Source of the DNA: Adenophora triphylla var. japonica
Lineage: Eukaryota > Streptophyta > Magnoliopsida > Asterales > Campanulaceae
DNA: 64,000 bases
Reading direction: 5' to 3'
Assembly (NCBI GenBank): GCA_022495995.1
Contig: JAFEMH010000072.1
Span: forward strand, 992,001 to 1,056,000
In this document: positions 1 through 11,179 of the stretch, in pieces
Layout of the letters: each line of letters opens with the position of its first letter
How positions within the stretch are numbered: position 1 is the stretch's first letter
The notes under the pieces: model-generated
Told to the model about the DNA's origin: nothing
Seen by the model: only the letters and a program-made list of their open reading frames with translations
Database searches by the model: none
Made by a program: the position numbers and the translations under genes

Positions 1-552
1 GATGCACCTAACATTTTGAAAAAAAATTGCCGAGTATTTATAAAAAAAATATAGGGTGCAAACTGTAATTTTTGAAAGAAGAGGGATGCAAAGTGTAAAT
101 ATGTGAAAGTTAGATAAAACTAGCATTGTAATTTACAAAAGAAACAAAACGTTCTTTGATTTCTTCCCAGTTCATAGTTCAGCGTAGAGAGACGATACCG
201 ACGAGCCGCACCTCTCCTCTGTCTGGCTCTCCGTTTCTCCGGCCGGCGAGGCGGCGATGACTTGAGAAATTTTAGGGTTTTAAAAGCTACAACAAAACAA
301 CAATGTCTCAATCTCAAAAAGGAAATTTTTGTAATTCAGTTTTAGGGTTTTAAAAGTTGAAAATTGATGATTTGGGGATGTTTGTTTATGAATTTAAATT
401 GAAATAAACTTGTTGATGTATATTAATATTATGCTAGTTGATTTAAATACCTAATAATATTAGGCTAATATTGTTGAACATTTGATTTGATTTTATTTGA
501 TTATGATATTTTTACCAAGCAATTTATGTTATTATTTTTGATAGGTAAACAG
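1..552 (+). other. 5' non-coding region of the hAT gene
   Basis: No coding sequence is supported here. A 17-18 base motif TTTTAGGGTTTTAAAAG occurs twice, at about 270-287 and 340-357. It contains AGGGTTT, the telobox-like motif found in plant leaders and promoters. A T-rich tract ending TAAACAG near 552 could be a 3' splice site ahead of the coding exon. The open frame on the minus strand at 120-317 is low-complexity and unsupported. Confidence 0.4.
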
Positions 553-1104
553 TCTAATCTTCGTGGATTCTTCTCCAAATGCCCTCGATGTGAGCCATCG
601 GCTGCAGTTGATCATAATATTGTCAATGTTGAAATGGTTCAACAAGAAATCGCACAAGGTATTTCTTCTCAACCTCAAGTAAACGATAACTCTTTTAGAA
701 TTGAGGCGGATCCGGGTTTGAGATTACCATTATCTCACCTTGCTAGAAATCCTAAGGAGGTTGAAATGGTTCGTAGAGCCTACCTACTCAAAGGCCCTTG
801 TCAACCGCGCCTTGGTAATTTTCCTCAATCATTAATTTATAAATCCCTACGTCGGTTTAATGTTGATTGGTATGGTGAGTTTGATTGGTTGGAATATAGA
901 GAGTACAAAGATGTAACATACTGTTTATATTGCTATCTTTTTAAGGCTCAGCATGAAGATCAAGGGGGTGGTACATTTGTAATTGAAGGTTGTAGGAATT
1001 GAAACAAGAAGGATGGATTTACAAAACATATGGGAAACCGTGATAGTATTCATAATCATTGCTACATGGCTGCTCAAGATTTACTAAATATGAAAGTTCA
1101 TATT
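553..1104 (+). pseudogene. TTF-type zinc finger / hAT transposase-like protein, N-terminal part (broken)
   Basis: The frame encodes the start of a protein like plant zinc finger MYM-type 1-like proteins of hAT elements: a motif SNLRGFFSKCP near the start, then FDWLEYREYKDVTYCLYCYL with the Cys pair of a TTF-type zinc finger, then FTKHMGNRDSIHNHC. The exon probably starts after an AG near 552 rather than at the ATG at 502, because the residues before it look intronic. A TGA at about 1001-1003 replaces the Trp expected in the family (GCRN-W-NKKDGF), after which the same frame continues. The frame is then cut at 1104 by Gypsy-1 and resumes in frame at 10904 (KVHI|DVPFE) if one ATATT copy is removed. 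It cannot make a working transposase. The family assignment is from recognition of the domain pattern. Confidence 0.7.
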
Positions 1105-1706
1105 TGTTGTGGGCATTTTTCAACATGGCAACATCTTCAATTGATCCTGCATATCGAGATGTCATTACACTGTAAGTATTGTTTTAATATTTACTTGTTC
1201 AATATTTCCTAATATTTTTATTCTTATCTTTCAGTAATTAAGAGAGAAATGCGGAACAATCTTCAAGCACGTTCAACAGACCTTCAAACGGCTAGGGCGA
1301 CTTGGTCTAACGGAGGTTGAAGTGATAAACCAAAATGCCGAGATTGTAGGAACCATATTTGACTCTTTCATATCTACTTGTATTTAAGGGGAAATGGAGA
1401 CGGAAAAACACACTAATGCTCATACGCACACACTCTACACACAAGCTCTTGTAATCCTCTCCATTATCTTCCAAAGTTGTAACCGTGATTATTATAGTGA
1501 AACCTTTAAGGTCGAGACCTAACTCCCTGGTTTTTTCCAAAGAGGTTATCACCTCCAAGGTTTTCCTCGTTAACAAATCGTGTTGTCATTTTCTCTTTTT
1601 CATTCTTTTGTTCCATATAATCGAATTCCACAGTTCCCTCCTTATTATTCAATTCATACACTAAACTTAGTTAAGATTCTACTTTATTGTTTTTTCTACC
1701 AAAACA
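1105..1706 (+). repeat. Gypsy-1 5' LTR
   Basis: This is a 602-bp repeat with ends TGTTGTGGGC and CTACCAAAACA. Compared with the 3' LTR I count about three substitutions and two single-base indels, at 'aggtcgag/aggttggag', 'ccctgg/cccgggg' and 'caattcat/caatccat'. It interrupts the hAT gene after codon I of KVHI. Confidence 0.95.
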
Positions 1707-1773
1707 ATTTGGCGCCCACCGAGGGGCCTCGTGGTTTATCGGTTGTTTGAAACATTTCCTAACCAAATTCACT

Positions 1774-3530
1774 ATGTCTGCACCCTCCAATGTGTCCACC
1801 GCCGGGAAAGGTCCCGCCGTTGTTCCCACATCAAGAGGTAGAACCAGCTTGTTACCACCACCTCCTCAGACCGGGTCTCAGCCAACTCAACCTACGAAGA
1901 CTCCACAAAAGGGGGCAACCTCTTCCAATGCGTATGCCGACATCCCGGAGTATCCTAACCAGGTTGAATCAAAGGTTGGACCAAAGAAGATAACAATTCG
2001 AAGGTGTTGACCAATTCCATGATTAAGATGCAGAAAGATCAACACCATCGCATCTCGGCTTGAGAACATATCACCACCGCGTGCAAGGGTTCTCAACTTT
2101 GACAACACCGGAGGATCTACATTTCAGAGTGAATTCATTCCAATGGGCGCCCTCCTCAAACTCATCCGCCGACATCTTTAATGATGTCGACATCTTTACC
2201 TGGGACACCCCATCGACGCCATCTTCCTGAGGATTCACCCCATTCATTCCATTTATAGACAACACTACTGTCACGACTACTACGGACGATTCTCGTTTGC
2301 TAAATAATCTTTTCAATAATAATAATTTCAATCGTCTTCCTATGGCCGACCCTTTGCAGAAACCCACTAGCTAAACAGATGCAGGATCTCGTAGAGCCGA
2401 TAATGAACGTACCAGGTGTAACTCCTCCAATTCAACCAAATGACCCAAAATCATACAATCAATCCCGGTTTGTCCCAAAGAATTGCAAATGTCGACATCC
2501 CGAAGCGTTTCAGCCGTACCATCTATGAAGTTGTACGATGGCACCACGGACCCGTAGGAGCATGTTGCACACTATCAAGAAAAGATGGACATAATCCATA
2601 TCCCGCTTCAAGACACGGGAGGCTCGCTATGCAGGGATTTGGATCCACCTTGTCCGGACCAGCCTCTCAAATGGCCGATTAGGCAACCCCGGGTTCAATT
2701 GGTTCATACGCCCACCATCAACATGTTCTATAACCAATTCTCATGCAATGACATTTTGAAAAGTTGACAAGTGATCTCTACAATGTGACCCAAAGCCTAA
2801 TGAGACTCAAGGATTATGTCCATCGGTTCAATAAGGAGGTGTTAGAAATTCCCAATCTTGACATGTCGATGCCCACGTAAGCATTCAAAATGGGGTTCAA
2901 GAAAGATTCACAAGATTATCAAGATTTGGTAATGACTCCTTGTAAGCGGCTAGAAGAAGTCAGAGCAGAGCATTAAGGTTCATAAGACTCGGAGGAAGAT
3001 GAGCCGCGAAGATCGAAGTCGTCATCCAAGACGCCGACATATGACCATCCCGACGTAAAGACCGAATCGTCCCATCGCAGAACAACCGTCCCAATCCTTA
3101 TCCGAGAATTGACACTAGCAAAATTAATTCGGTAGACGGTGAGGATGAAGATAGTGATAATGTGCCTAACATTTCGATTATTGTTTTTCTCGTTGACATT
3201 TCAGTGTACTTTGTGCAATGGGCAACCTAGGAGACAAAGCCGTATGGCCAAAGAAAACGGACAAAACCACAGGATGGCGTGACAAATCAAAATGGTGCGC
3301 TTACCATGAAGACTTTGGACACGTTATCAAGACTCGCATCGCGTTAAGAAAGGAGATCAGCCATTTACTCTCGAAAGGACATCTTAAGGAATTATTGGGG
3401 TCCGTAAAGAAGAAGGCCGAAAATGCGTAAGCTCCTCATGAAGCCGAAAGGCCGCTTCTCCCCAAAGATCAACGAAGGTGATCAACTTCATCAGTGGAGG
3501 CTCGTAAATATGTGGAACATCCTATTTTGC
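1774..3530 (+). pseudogene. Gypsy-1 gag, multiply frameshifted
   Basis: The ATG at 1774 follows the PBS by about 50 bases. Pieces in different frames match the gag of Gypsy-2 elsewhere in this window: a low-complexity N-terminus rich in Pro/Thr, a retrotransposon gag core (3' of about 2440: IPKRFS, DPLEH-like and FNQFSCND-like stretches), and a zinc-knuckle variant WCAYHEDFGH at about 3295-3325 of CX2HX4H type. The expected last Cys is read as Arg (KTRIALRKEI). The reading frame changes at least every few hundred bases. This is the capsid/nucleocapsid part of the element and is not translatable as one protein. Confidence 0.75.
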
Positions 3531-3585
3531 CGCAAAACGACACGCTAAGGAGTCAAAAGAGGAAAAGCCGAGAGACAGCCTCAAG

Positions 3586-6500
3586 ATGTCGACACCTTAC
3601 CCTGATTCAATTACCTTTGATGAAAGTGATCGTGATAACTTGCCGGAACCCCATCATGACGGCCTGGTTATTTCCTTGCAGATCGCCAACCGTACAATAC
3701 GACGTATTCTCGGTAGATGGGGCAGCTCCGTCAATCTTATTATGTTGGGTACCCTTAAGGAAATGAACATCCCAATCGGAGATTGTCAAAAAGTCTTCGG
3801 GCCTGGTAGGCTTCAGTGGTGAAGTCAAAGAAACGGTAAGGGGAGATAAAGCTTCCAATATACTCAAAGGGCCTCAACATCATGGAGCGGTTCTCGCGTA
3901 ATTGATTGCGCAACATCTTACAATGTCATTCTTGGAAGACCGTGGATTCACGGAATGAAGGCCGTACCCTCCACTTACCATCGGTGTGTGAAGTTTCCAA
4001 CACCTTGGGGTGTCGCTAAGATTTACAAGTGATCAACAGGTGGCTAAGGAATGTTACAAAACTTCAATGAAGGCGTCTATATCTCCAAAACAAGCATAGC
4101 AATTACCGAGGAAAGTACGCGAAGTCCTGGAAGCTAGGGAGGATGATGTGAAAGAAGTATTGTTAGATCCTTCCAACCCGACATCGTAGTACTTATTGGC
4201 ACCGACATCCCGTCGATATAGAAGAGAAACTTGTGAACCTATTAAGAAGCGTAATAAAGAGTTTCGCTTGGAAACATGATGACATGACAGCATTAGCAAA
4301 GATGTCATCACTCACAAACTTAACATAGATCCTAGCTTTAAACCAAGGCACCGTAAACGTAGAAAGTTTGCAGAACCGTAAATCAGATCATCAAGGAGGA
4401 GGTAGAGCGCTTACTCAAAGCCAACATGATACGGGAGGTGGATTATCCAAGATGGTTGGCAAATGTGGTTGTGGTAGAGAAGAGAAATGGGAAATGGCGA
4501 GTTTGCGTCGACTTCACCGACTTAAATAAAGCCTCGCCCAAAAGATCCTTTCCCTTTGCCGCACATAGATTCATTAGTTGATGCCACTTCAGGTCACGAA
4601 CTCCTCACTTTCATGGACGCGTCCTCGTGATTTCAACAAATTCGTATGGAACCATCCGACCAAGAGGACACTGCCTTCATAACCCCCATAGGTATTTATT
4701 GTTATATTGCCATGCCTTTTGGACTAAAAAATGCAGGTGCAACATATCAAAGGCTCGTCAACAAGATGTTTAAGGATCAGATTGGGGACACAATGGAGGT
4801 ATACATCGACGACATGGTAGTAAAATCCAAGAAGGCCGAGGATCACATAAGCAACCTCTCTCAAGCTTTCGACATCTTGGATTGTTTCAACATGAAACTT
4901 AATCCAGCTAAATGCAACTTCGGAATGAAGGCCGGCAAGTTTCTGGGTTATATGGTTACTAAAAGAGGGATTGAAGCCGCCCTAGAACAAATACGCGCTA
5001 TTCTCGACTGTCATCACCTCAATCTGTCAAGGACGTCCAAAGATTGACAGAAAATTGCCGCACTCACTAGATTCATTTCCAAATCCTCGTATCGATGCAA
5101 ACCTTTCTACGACATCTTAAGAAAGAACAAGAAGTTCCAATGGGAGGAACAACATGAAGAAGCTTTTCAGAGCTCAAAACTTACCCGTCGACACCTCCTT
5201 ATTGGCCAAACCTCGATGGAAGAACATCTTTACATCTACCTAGCAAGTGTCCGAAGGCGCCGTAAGCGCAGCCTTGGTGACGTAACGAGATGGTAATCAG
5301 CAACCCATCTACTATATAAGTAAGACACTCTTAGATGCCGAGACCAGGTATTCTCATTTACAAAAATTAATTTTAGCTTTGATAATCGCTTCTATTAAGT
5401 TAAGGCACTATTTTGAAACACATACTATTATTGTACGCACTAACTATCCTATTAAGAATGTCATGAGAAAACCAGAGATGTCAGGACGAATGGCGAAATG
5501 GTCTGTACAATTAAGCACATACGACATCAAGTACGAGCCCTTAACCGCAATAAAATCCCAAGCCCCGCCGATTTTGTGGCCGATTTCACCAACGCTACAA
5601 CAAGAGGTGGAATTGGAAGTACAACAACTTCAAGATGATGACATCCTAAAAATTTGGACTCTCTACACGGACGGTGCTTCTAACATGAGAGGTACAGGTC
5701 TTGGAGTTGTACTAAAATCGCCACAAGGGACATAATACCACAATCTATCGCCTGCGCTTTCAAGGCTACCAACAATGAAGCGTAGTATGAGGCTCTAATT
5801 GCGGTGTTTAACCGCAGCCCAAGACTTAGATGTCAAACATATTCGGGTGTTCATGGATTCATTACTAATTGTTAATCAGTACAACGGGTCCTACGTCGCG
5901 AAAAATGCTAATATGACAACATATTTGGAAATTGTAAAAATTATTTCGGCCAAATTCAAAACATTTTCCTTGGAACAAATCCCACGGAAGAAAATTCTCA
6001 AGCGTATGCTCGCAAACTTGGGTTCAGCTTTCAAAAGCTTCTCACAAACCAAGATCCCAATCATACATGTTGACATCCCAGAATTGACCATCTTGAGATG
6101 TTCGCCCGGATGCCGACATACTTGCCTCTCCCGCAAAGAACCTCGGGATGCCCTCCTATTATCAAATATCTCTTAGATGATACGATCCCGCCGAGGAGAA
6201 AAATGCAAGAGCCTTCAGTGGTAAGAGTATCTAAATATGTACTTATTGATAATCTCTTGTTTAGAAAATCTGCTTTGCAGTCACTACTTAAGATGTCTAG
6301 AGTGCGTATGGAGCCCATCGTGTTCTCAAGGAGCCGCACGAAGGAGATTGTGGAAATCATACCTGGGGCGTAAGTTTACATACTAAAGCTCTTAGAATGG
6401 GCTATTTCGGCCTACAATGAGAAAAGATGTCGTAGACTACGCAAAGAAATGTGATTCCCGTCAACGACATGGGGACATCCTACACCACCACCAACCGCTA

Positions 6501-7373
6501 CATCCTATCCCGTCACCATGGCCTTTTATGGTTTGGGGAATGGACATAGTAGGAAAACTTCCCATAGCACCAGGGGACGAGTATTTCTTTTGGCCATGAC
6601 AGACTACTTTTCTAAATGGGTAGAGGCCGAGGCATATGTGCAAGTTCGTGACAAAGAAGTGATATCTTTTATCAAAAGGAACATATTCACCGATTCGAAT
6701 TCCATCGGAGATAATTTGTGACAACGGCTCTCAATTCATCAAGAAGAGGACCCAAGATTTCCCGACATCTTGGGGTGTTAAGATGGTGACATCTTCGCCT
6801 CGTTCACCCTCAAGCCAATGGACAAAGCAGAGTCTAGCAACAAAATAATAACCAAGAACTTAAAAAAAGAGACTAAACCAAAAGAAAGGACGTTGGGCGT
6901 AAGAGTTACCAATGGTCCTATGGGCCGACAGACGACATCTAAGAATGCCACCGGTCAAACCCCTACTCACTTGTATTCGGAACCGAATCGTTATTCCAAG
7001 AAAAGTCCTTGTACCAACGGCAAGATATAGCTTATCGACATTTGAACATAATAAAGACATCTTGATACATGACCTGGATACCGTGGACGAGCTAAGGGAC
7101 ATGGCCAAAGTTCGCATGGCAACAGACGCAAAGGGTAGCCCGATCTTACAATAAAAACGTAAGGGTTAGAAGGTTTCAAGTAGGAGACTTAGTCCTACGA
7201 AAGGCATTCCAAAATACCAAGGAGCCCAATGCAGCAAGCTCGCCCCAAAATGGGAAGGACCCTACTTAATAGATGCACAAGCCGGAAAAGGAGCATATCG
7301 CCTTGCAACCTTGGATGGCCAAATGATACCGCGAAGTTGGAACGCCATTCATCTCAAAAGGTATTACATTTAA
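3586..7373 (+). pseudogene. Gypsy-1 pol (PR-RT-RNaseH-aRNH-INT), multiply frameshifted
   Basis: Domains lie in order on the plus strand but in shifting frames. The protease region is near 3690-3740, where the active-site Asp-Gly reading is disturbed by two nearby opposing indels. The RT is near 4390-5050, with an intact block 4646-5047 containing YIDDMVVK (the Y-x-D-D catalytic box). RNase H is near 5200-5580 and the archaeal-type RNase H near 5655-6050 ([10 protein letters not shown]). Integrase is at 6100-7300, with MDIVGKLP and a C-terminal GPY-like WEGPYLIDAQ-type reading. The last codons (HLKRYYI then TAA) end at 7373. The homologous frame in Gypsy-2 is open for 880 codons, which shows what has been lost. 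This copy cannot mobilise itself. Confidence 0.85.
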
Positions 7374-7705
7374 GTATGATTTCCCATGAACTCATCTTTC
7401 CAGTGTATGAATCGTCTTTCAACTCTTTACAACCTTTCTTTTCTCCTATGCATCTTTTTTATTATTTACAAGTTAAGATGTCGCTAATACACTTTGTGAA
7501 GAGACGTCAACTTTAGTTGGCGTCCGTTTTTAACGTGTTTCTATCTTATGAGGTATTGACACATCTACATGGGGACATATCGAATGCACGCAAAGAACAA
7601 CGATTTCTCCTTCGTTAGAGACTGGCCATCTCTTCTCAAGTAAAGGTACACAATCCCTTCTAAGGTTTAAAGAGTTAATTACCTCTTTCTTAAGAAGTTA
7701 GGTTA

Positions 7706-7752
7706 CCACACCTTCGCCTGGAGCGCAAGTTATCTCACTAATTGAGGTGTGG
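7706..7752 (+). other. Conserved stem-loop in the Tat linker
   Basis: CCACACCT (7706-7713) pairs with AGGTGTGG (7745-7752) around a 31-nt loop starting TCGCCTGGAGCGCA. Gypsy-2 has the same structure on the minus strand (23019-22973), with TACACCTT pairing AAGGTGTA, a loop of the same length (31 nt) and the same CGCCTGGA box. One outer pair changes C:G to T:A, a compensatory change. The role is unknown; processing, export or packaging of the element RNA are possibilities only. Confidence 0.5.
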
Positions 7753-7763
7753 GGTGGGCCTAT

Positions 7764-7790
7764 ATGGGTAAACTCATATAGCTTACCCAT
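7764..7790 (+). other. Perfect 8-bp hairpin
   Basis: ATGGGTAA (7764-7771) pairs with TTACCCAT (7783-7790) around an 11-nt loop, 11 bases after the conserved stem-loop. No counterpart is visible in Gypsy-2. Confidence 0.4.
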
Positions 7791-7832
7791 TCCCACTCAG
7801 TTAGATGATTGATCTTAAGTATTATTCTTATG

Positions 7833-7965
7833 GTTATGGCATATTCGTGTCATCTAAGTATCTACGGTTTATGGCATATACGTGTCATCTAAGTATCTAC
7901 GATTTATGACATATACATGTCATCCTAAGTACCTATCATTTTGACATACTATCATGTCACCTTAT
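7833..7965 (+). repeat. Short tandem repeat, ~35-bp unit
   Basis: About four decaying copies of a unit reading TATGGCATATNCGTGTCATC followed by TAAGTATCTACG. The copies diverge towards the 3' side. Confidence 0.7.
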
Positions 7966-8235
7966 GAGCAAGGATCATCCAAAGAAAAATTCTATCCAAA
8001 ATATAGCAAGCCTTGACACGCTTGAAAATCATTAAACCATAAAGTTATCATAAAAAGCATCCAAACTACTAAGCTTAAAGTGCAAAAGTGTTGGACCAAC
8101 CCAACACATAAAGGAAATTGTCTTTGGTCCTTATGGACCCATTACATAACCAAACGAAAATAAAAATTGTTTTAAGGGATTCCACCCCAGTAACATCATC
8201 AAAATACCAAGAACAAAGTTGATTTACCTTCTTTT

Positions 8236-9993
8236 TTAGGTGGCTTCTGCCGCAGGTGTTGCATTTGGGTTAACTTCTCCATCTACTGGTGCATCCTTAA
8301 CGACCGCTTCATACGGGCTTGACGACACCTCGCCCTCATCCATCACTTCACCGGTCAACTTAAACAAATAGGCGCACTCTCTGTTGATATCCCAAGTGTC
8401 AGCCTTCCCTTCTTGATACTCCTTCATCATTTTTATCTTGCATTGAGAAACGCTTTTGCACATGGCCCTGGCTTAAGTGTGAACTCTTCACGTCGTGATC
8501 TCTTTCTGATGATCCTCCTCACTCTTAGCCAAACTATTCAGTAAGTCCTTCACTGTTTGTTCTTGCTCTCCCAACGACTTGCTTTGTTTCTCCAGGGTCT
8601 TCTCATATACCTTCACCTTGTTTTCTAACGCTATCTTCTCCTTCCTAACCAAAGCGATGTCAGCTTTGGACTTCTTCTTTAGCATTTCAATTTCTTTCAC
8701 CAACTCCTCCACATACCCTACAGTCTGAGAAATAATAACTCAACATCAATAGATGTTTATAAAAACTTTTGCGTTAGTAAATATCCAATTAATAGTATCT
8801 TACCCCATTCGCAAAGCTCATGCATTTTTTCTTAAAATCTCCTACTGACATTCCATCAAAGGAATCTTCAACTTCGACTACCTCCTCTTGGCTAGCCTTT
8901 CGCTTCTTTACTCTGGAACCAATACCACTATCATCCAAAGTTGGGGTCTTCTTAGGGGCGGGCGGAGGCTTCATCTCTATCTTCACAAAGAGAGCCTGTA
9001 AACATGGCTTCAATTTCATCAAGGTCAAAGTCCGATCCTGAGATGACTGGTTTGGAAACTACATTGACATATGAAGGACTGTCAATAAGTATAGTGCATC
9101 AATTTGACAAACTAAACTGAGAGGATAACACACTTACCTGTGGACATAATAACGGAGGTGGAGGCCTTTTGTTCTTCCGGACAAGTCAAAGATGCCTCCA
9201 ATAAGCCCTTAGGAGATCTTTTGTCTGGAGAAAGCCTGAAAAATTCTTCAACCTTGGTTAGAGTGTCTTCAACAAAGGGAAACAGCTTCTCCCCAACCAA
9301 TATCTGCATAAAAGCAAGAACAATTACAATTCGGTTTGTCTCAAGAAAAGGAAGTCACAAAAGTAAGAATTTAAGTACCTCCCTTGTTCCACTCGCTTGA
9401 AATCCCATTTCCTTCTCCAATAGATGCCCTATCAACAAAGAAAAATCTATTTTTCCATCCCCTATCACTAGATGATGTGGTGCTCATTAGGGAACTCCTA
9501 CTCCGATCTCTTCCTAAAAAGATATCTTTTGGAACCAAAGAGTTGAAGATCGTACGAATATGCAATTTCATGGAGCCCTAGGTTTAATCCGTTCTCTCGG
9601 TTCACTTTAATGACAAAGGCAAAGACTCGCCAAGCCATCGGCATCAATTGAGCATAAGCGAGTTGGGTCTTTTGGAAGAACTCAGAAACCAATAAAGGAA
9701 AAGGGTAGCTAAACCCTAGAAGAAAGGGATACTCGAAGAAACAGATCCATTTGCGAGAAACATAATCGACCTAAGCTTTACGGAAAAGGATGAAAAATTG
9801 TACCATTTGGGAAGTAGCATTGTCGTTTAATGGACTCTATTTGGGAATCACCGAACAAGCGTGTCTCTTCGTCTGGTTTTGCAAGAAGGTTTTCGCAAAC
9901 GAAATCATCGAGACTAATTTCTTTGGAGCTTTTTGGGGTTGGGACATTCTTAGATTTGGTCGAGGACCACCCGGTCCTACCCATGATTGACAA
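8236..9993 (-). pseudogene. Gypsy-1 antisense extra ORF with introns (Transposase_28-like plus coiled coil)
   Basis: This gene runs opposite to gag-pol, between pol and the 3' LTR. Exon-like pieces in transcript order are 9993-9378 (with WKNRFFFVDR, a motif I associate with Pfam Transposase_28 'putative gypsy type transposon' proteins), 9306-9139, about 9050-8805 (basic and acidic linker) and 8726-8236. The last piece opens with a clear coiled coil of Lys/Glu heptads and ends with EYQEGKADTWDINRE. Junctions fit plant introns: GTAAGTG after STG near 9138, GTAAGATAC near 8804 and TTTCTCAG near 8727. Frameshifts at several points break it. Extra ORFs, often antisense, are known in Tat elements; their function is not established. 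Gypsy-2 holds a homologous antisense C-terminal half. Confidence 0.65.
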
Positions 9994-10294
9994 AGAAAAG
10001 AAAAAAGATAAACAATGGAGGAAGATGAAAAGTGGAGAAATGTTACCTTGAAAGATGAACGGCGCCGTAACAGGGGTGAAAGAGAAGCTTGGAGAAGTTT
10101 ATTTATCCAAGCAGTTATTAAAAAGAGAAAGAATTACTTTTCAAAAATAACTCTTCTCCCCAACCGTCCATTTCAACGCCACGTCTTCCAAAAACGTCCC
10201 ATCAAACAGAGCGACAGTTGGACCATTAATACAAAAGAGAAAAACATTTTGCCTCTTCAGTTGCCAACATAGTCAAATGTTTTTGGGGACAAAC

Positions 10295-10898
10295 TGTTGT
10301 GGGCATTTTTCAACATGGCAACATCTTCAATTGATCCTGCATATCGAGATGTCATTACACTGTAAGTATTGTTTTAATATTTACTTGTTCAATATTTCCT
10401 AATATTTTTATTCTTATCTTTCAGTAATTAAGAGAGAAATGCGGAACAATCTTCAAGCACGTTCAACAGACCTTCAAACGGCTAGGGCGACTTGGTCTAA
10501 CGGAGGTTGAAGTGATAAACCAAAATGCCGAGATTGTAGGAACCATATTTGACTCTTTCATATCTACTTGTATTTAAGGGGAAATGGAGACGGAAAAACA
10601 CACTAATGCTCATACGCACACACTCTACACACAAGCTCTTGTAATCCTCTCCATTATCTTCCAAAGTTGTAACCGTGATTATTATAGTGAAACCTTTAAG
10701 GTTGGAGACCTAACTCCCGGGGTTTTTTCCAAAGAGGTTATCACCTCCAAGGTTTTCCTCGTTAACAAATCGTGTTGTCATTTTCTCTTTTTCATTCTTT
10801 TGTTCCATATAATCGAATTCCACAGTTCCCTCCTTATTATTCAATCCATACACTAAACTTAGTTAAGATTCTACTTTATTGTTTTTTCTACCAAAACA
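10295..10898 (+). repeat. Gypsy-1 3' LTR
   Basis: This is a 604-bp partner of 1105-1706. It is preceded by the polypurine-like tract TTTTGGGGACAAAC (10281-10294) and followed by the TSD ATATT (10899-10903). Confidence 0.95.
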
Positions 10899-10903
10899 AT
10901 ATT

Positions 10904-11160
10904 GATGTTCCTTTTGAAAACAAGAACAAGGAAATTAAGAAGGACTATTACATTCGATTGCGAACTTCGGTGAAGGCTGTTAGATACCTCTTAAGGCAAG
11001 GACTTGCTTTCTGGGGTCCTGATGAGTCCAAGAGTTCATTAATGAAAGTAAACTTTCATCATCTTTTAGAGCTTATGGGCGAAGACAATGAAGAAGTTAA
11101 AAGAGTAATATTAGATAATGCTCCAGGAAATTGCATTAGATTTTGCACACCCTCACTCTA
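10904..11160 (+). pseudogene. hAT transposase-like gene, continuation after Gypsy-1
   Basis: The frame resumes exactly where it stopped at 1104: DVPFENKNKEIKKDYYIRL, then RTSVKAVRYLLRQGLAFWG and DNEEVKRVILDNAPGN, the N-terminal part (DUF4371-like) of the zinc-finger hAT transposase family. After DNAPGN it runs directly into the transposon 3' terminus and stops at about 11159-11161. The catalytic core and dimerisation domain are deleted. Confidence 0.75.
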
Positions 11161-11179
11161 AATCCTAGATACGCCACTG

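Larger units (their letters stand above)
7374..8235 (+). other. Gypsy-1 linker between pol and the antisense gene
   Basis: About 860 bp without a coding frame. It holds a stem-loop conserved with Gypsy-2 (7706-7752), a second perfect hairpin (7764-7790) and a short tandem repeat (7833-7965). The rest is AT-rich and unrecognised. Confidence 0.6.
1105..10898 (+). mobile_element. Gypsy-1: Ty3/Gypsy Tat-lineage LTR retrotransposon
   Basis: This element has two LTRs (1105-1706 and 10295-10898), both starting TG and ending CA, flanked by a perfect 5-bp TSD, ATATT (1100-1104 and 10899-10903). The primer-binding site TGGCGCCCACCGAGGGG lies at 1710-1726 and a polypurine-like tract at about 10281-10294. 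The domain order is gag, protease, reverse transcriptase, RNase H, a second archaeal-type RNase H, integrase, then a linker and an antisense gene. Dual RNase H and a 3' extra ORF are marks of the Tat lineage. All coding regions carry many frameshifts, although the two LTRs differ at only about five positions. Confidence 0.93.
1..11179 (+). mobile_element. hAT DNA transposon, 3' part, 5' end outside the window
   Basis: The right end reads as an inverted terminus: the reverse complement of 11160-11179 starts CAGTGGCGTATCTAGGATTT, matching the CAGTGGCG-type termini of plant hAT elements. The element carries a TTF-zinc-finger transposase-like gene (553-1104 and 10904-11160), typical of this group. 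The window begins with GATGCACC, which may be just inside the left terminus, but that terminus is not in view. The coding region jumps from mid-protein straight to the 3' terminus, so this is an internally deleted, non-autonomous copy. Gypsy-1 later inserted into it. The 8-bp TSD cannot be tested because the left end is missing. Confidence 0.65.
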
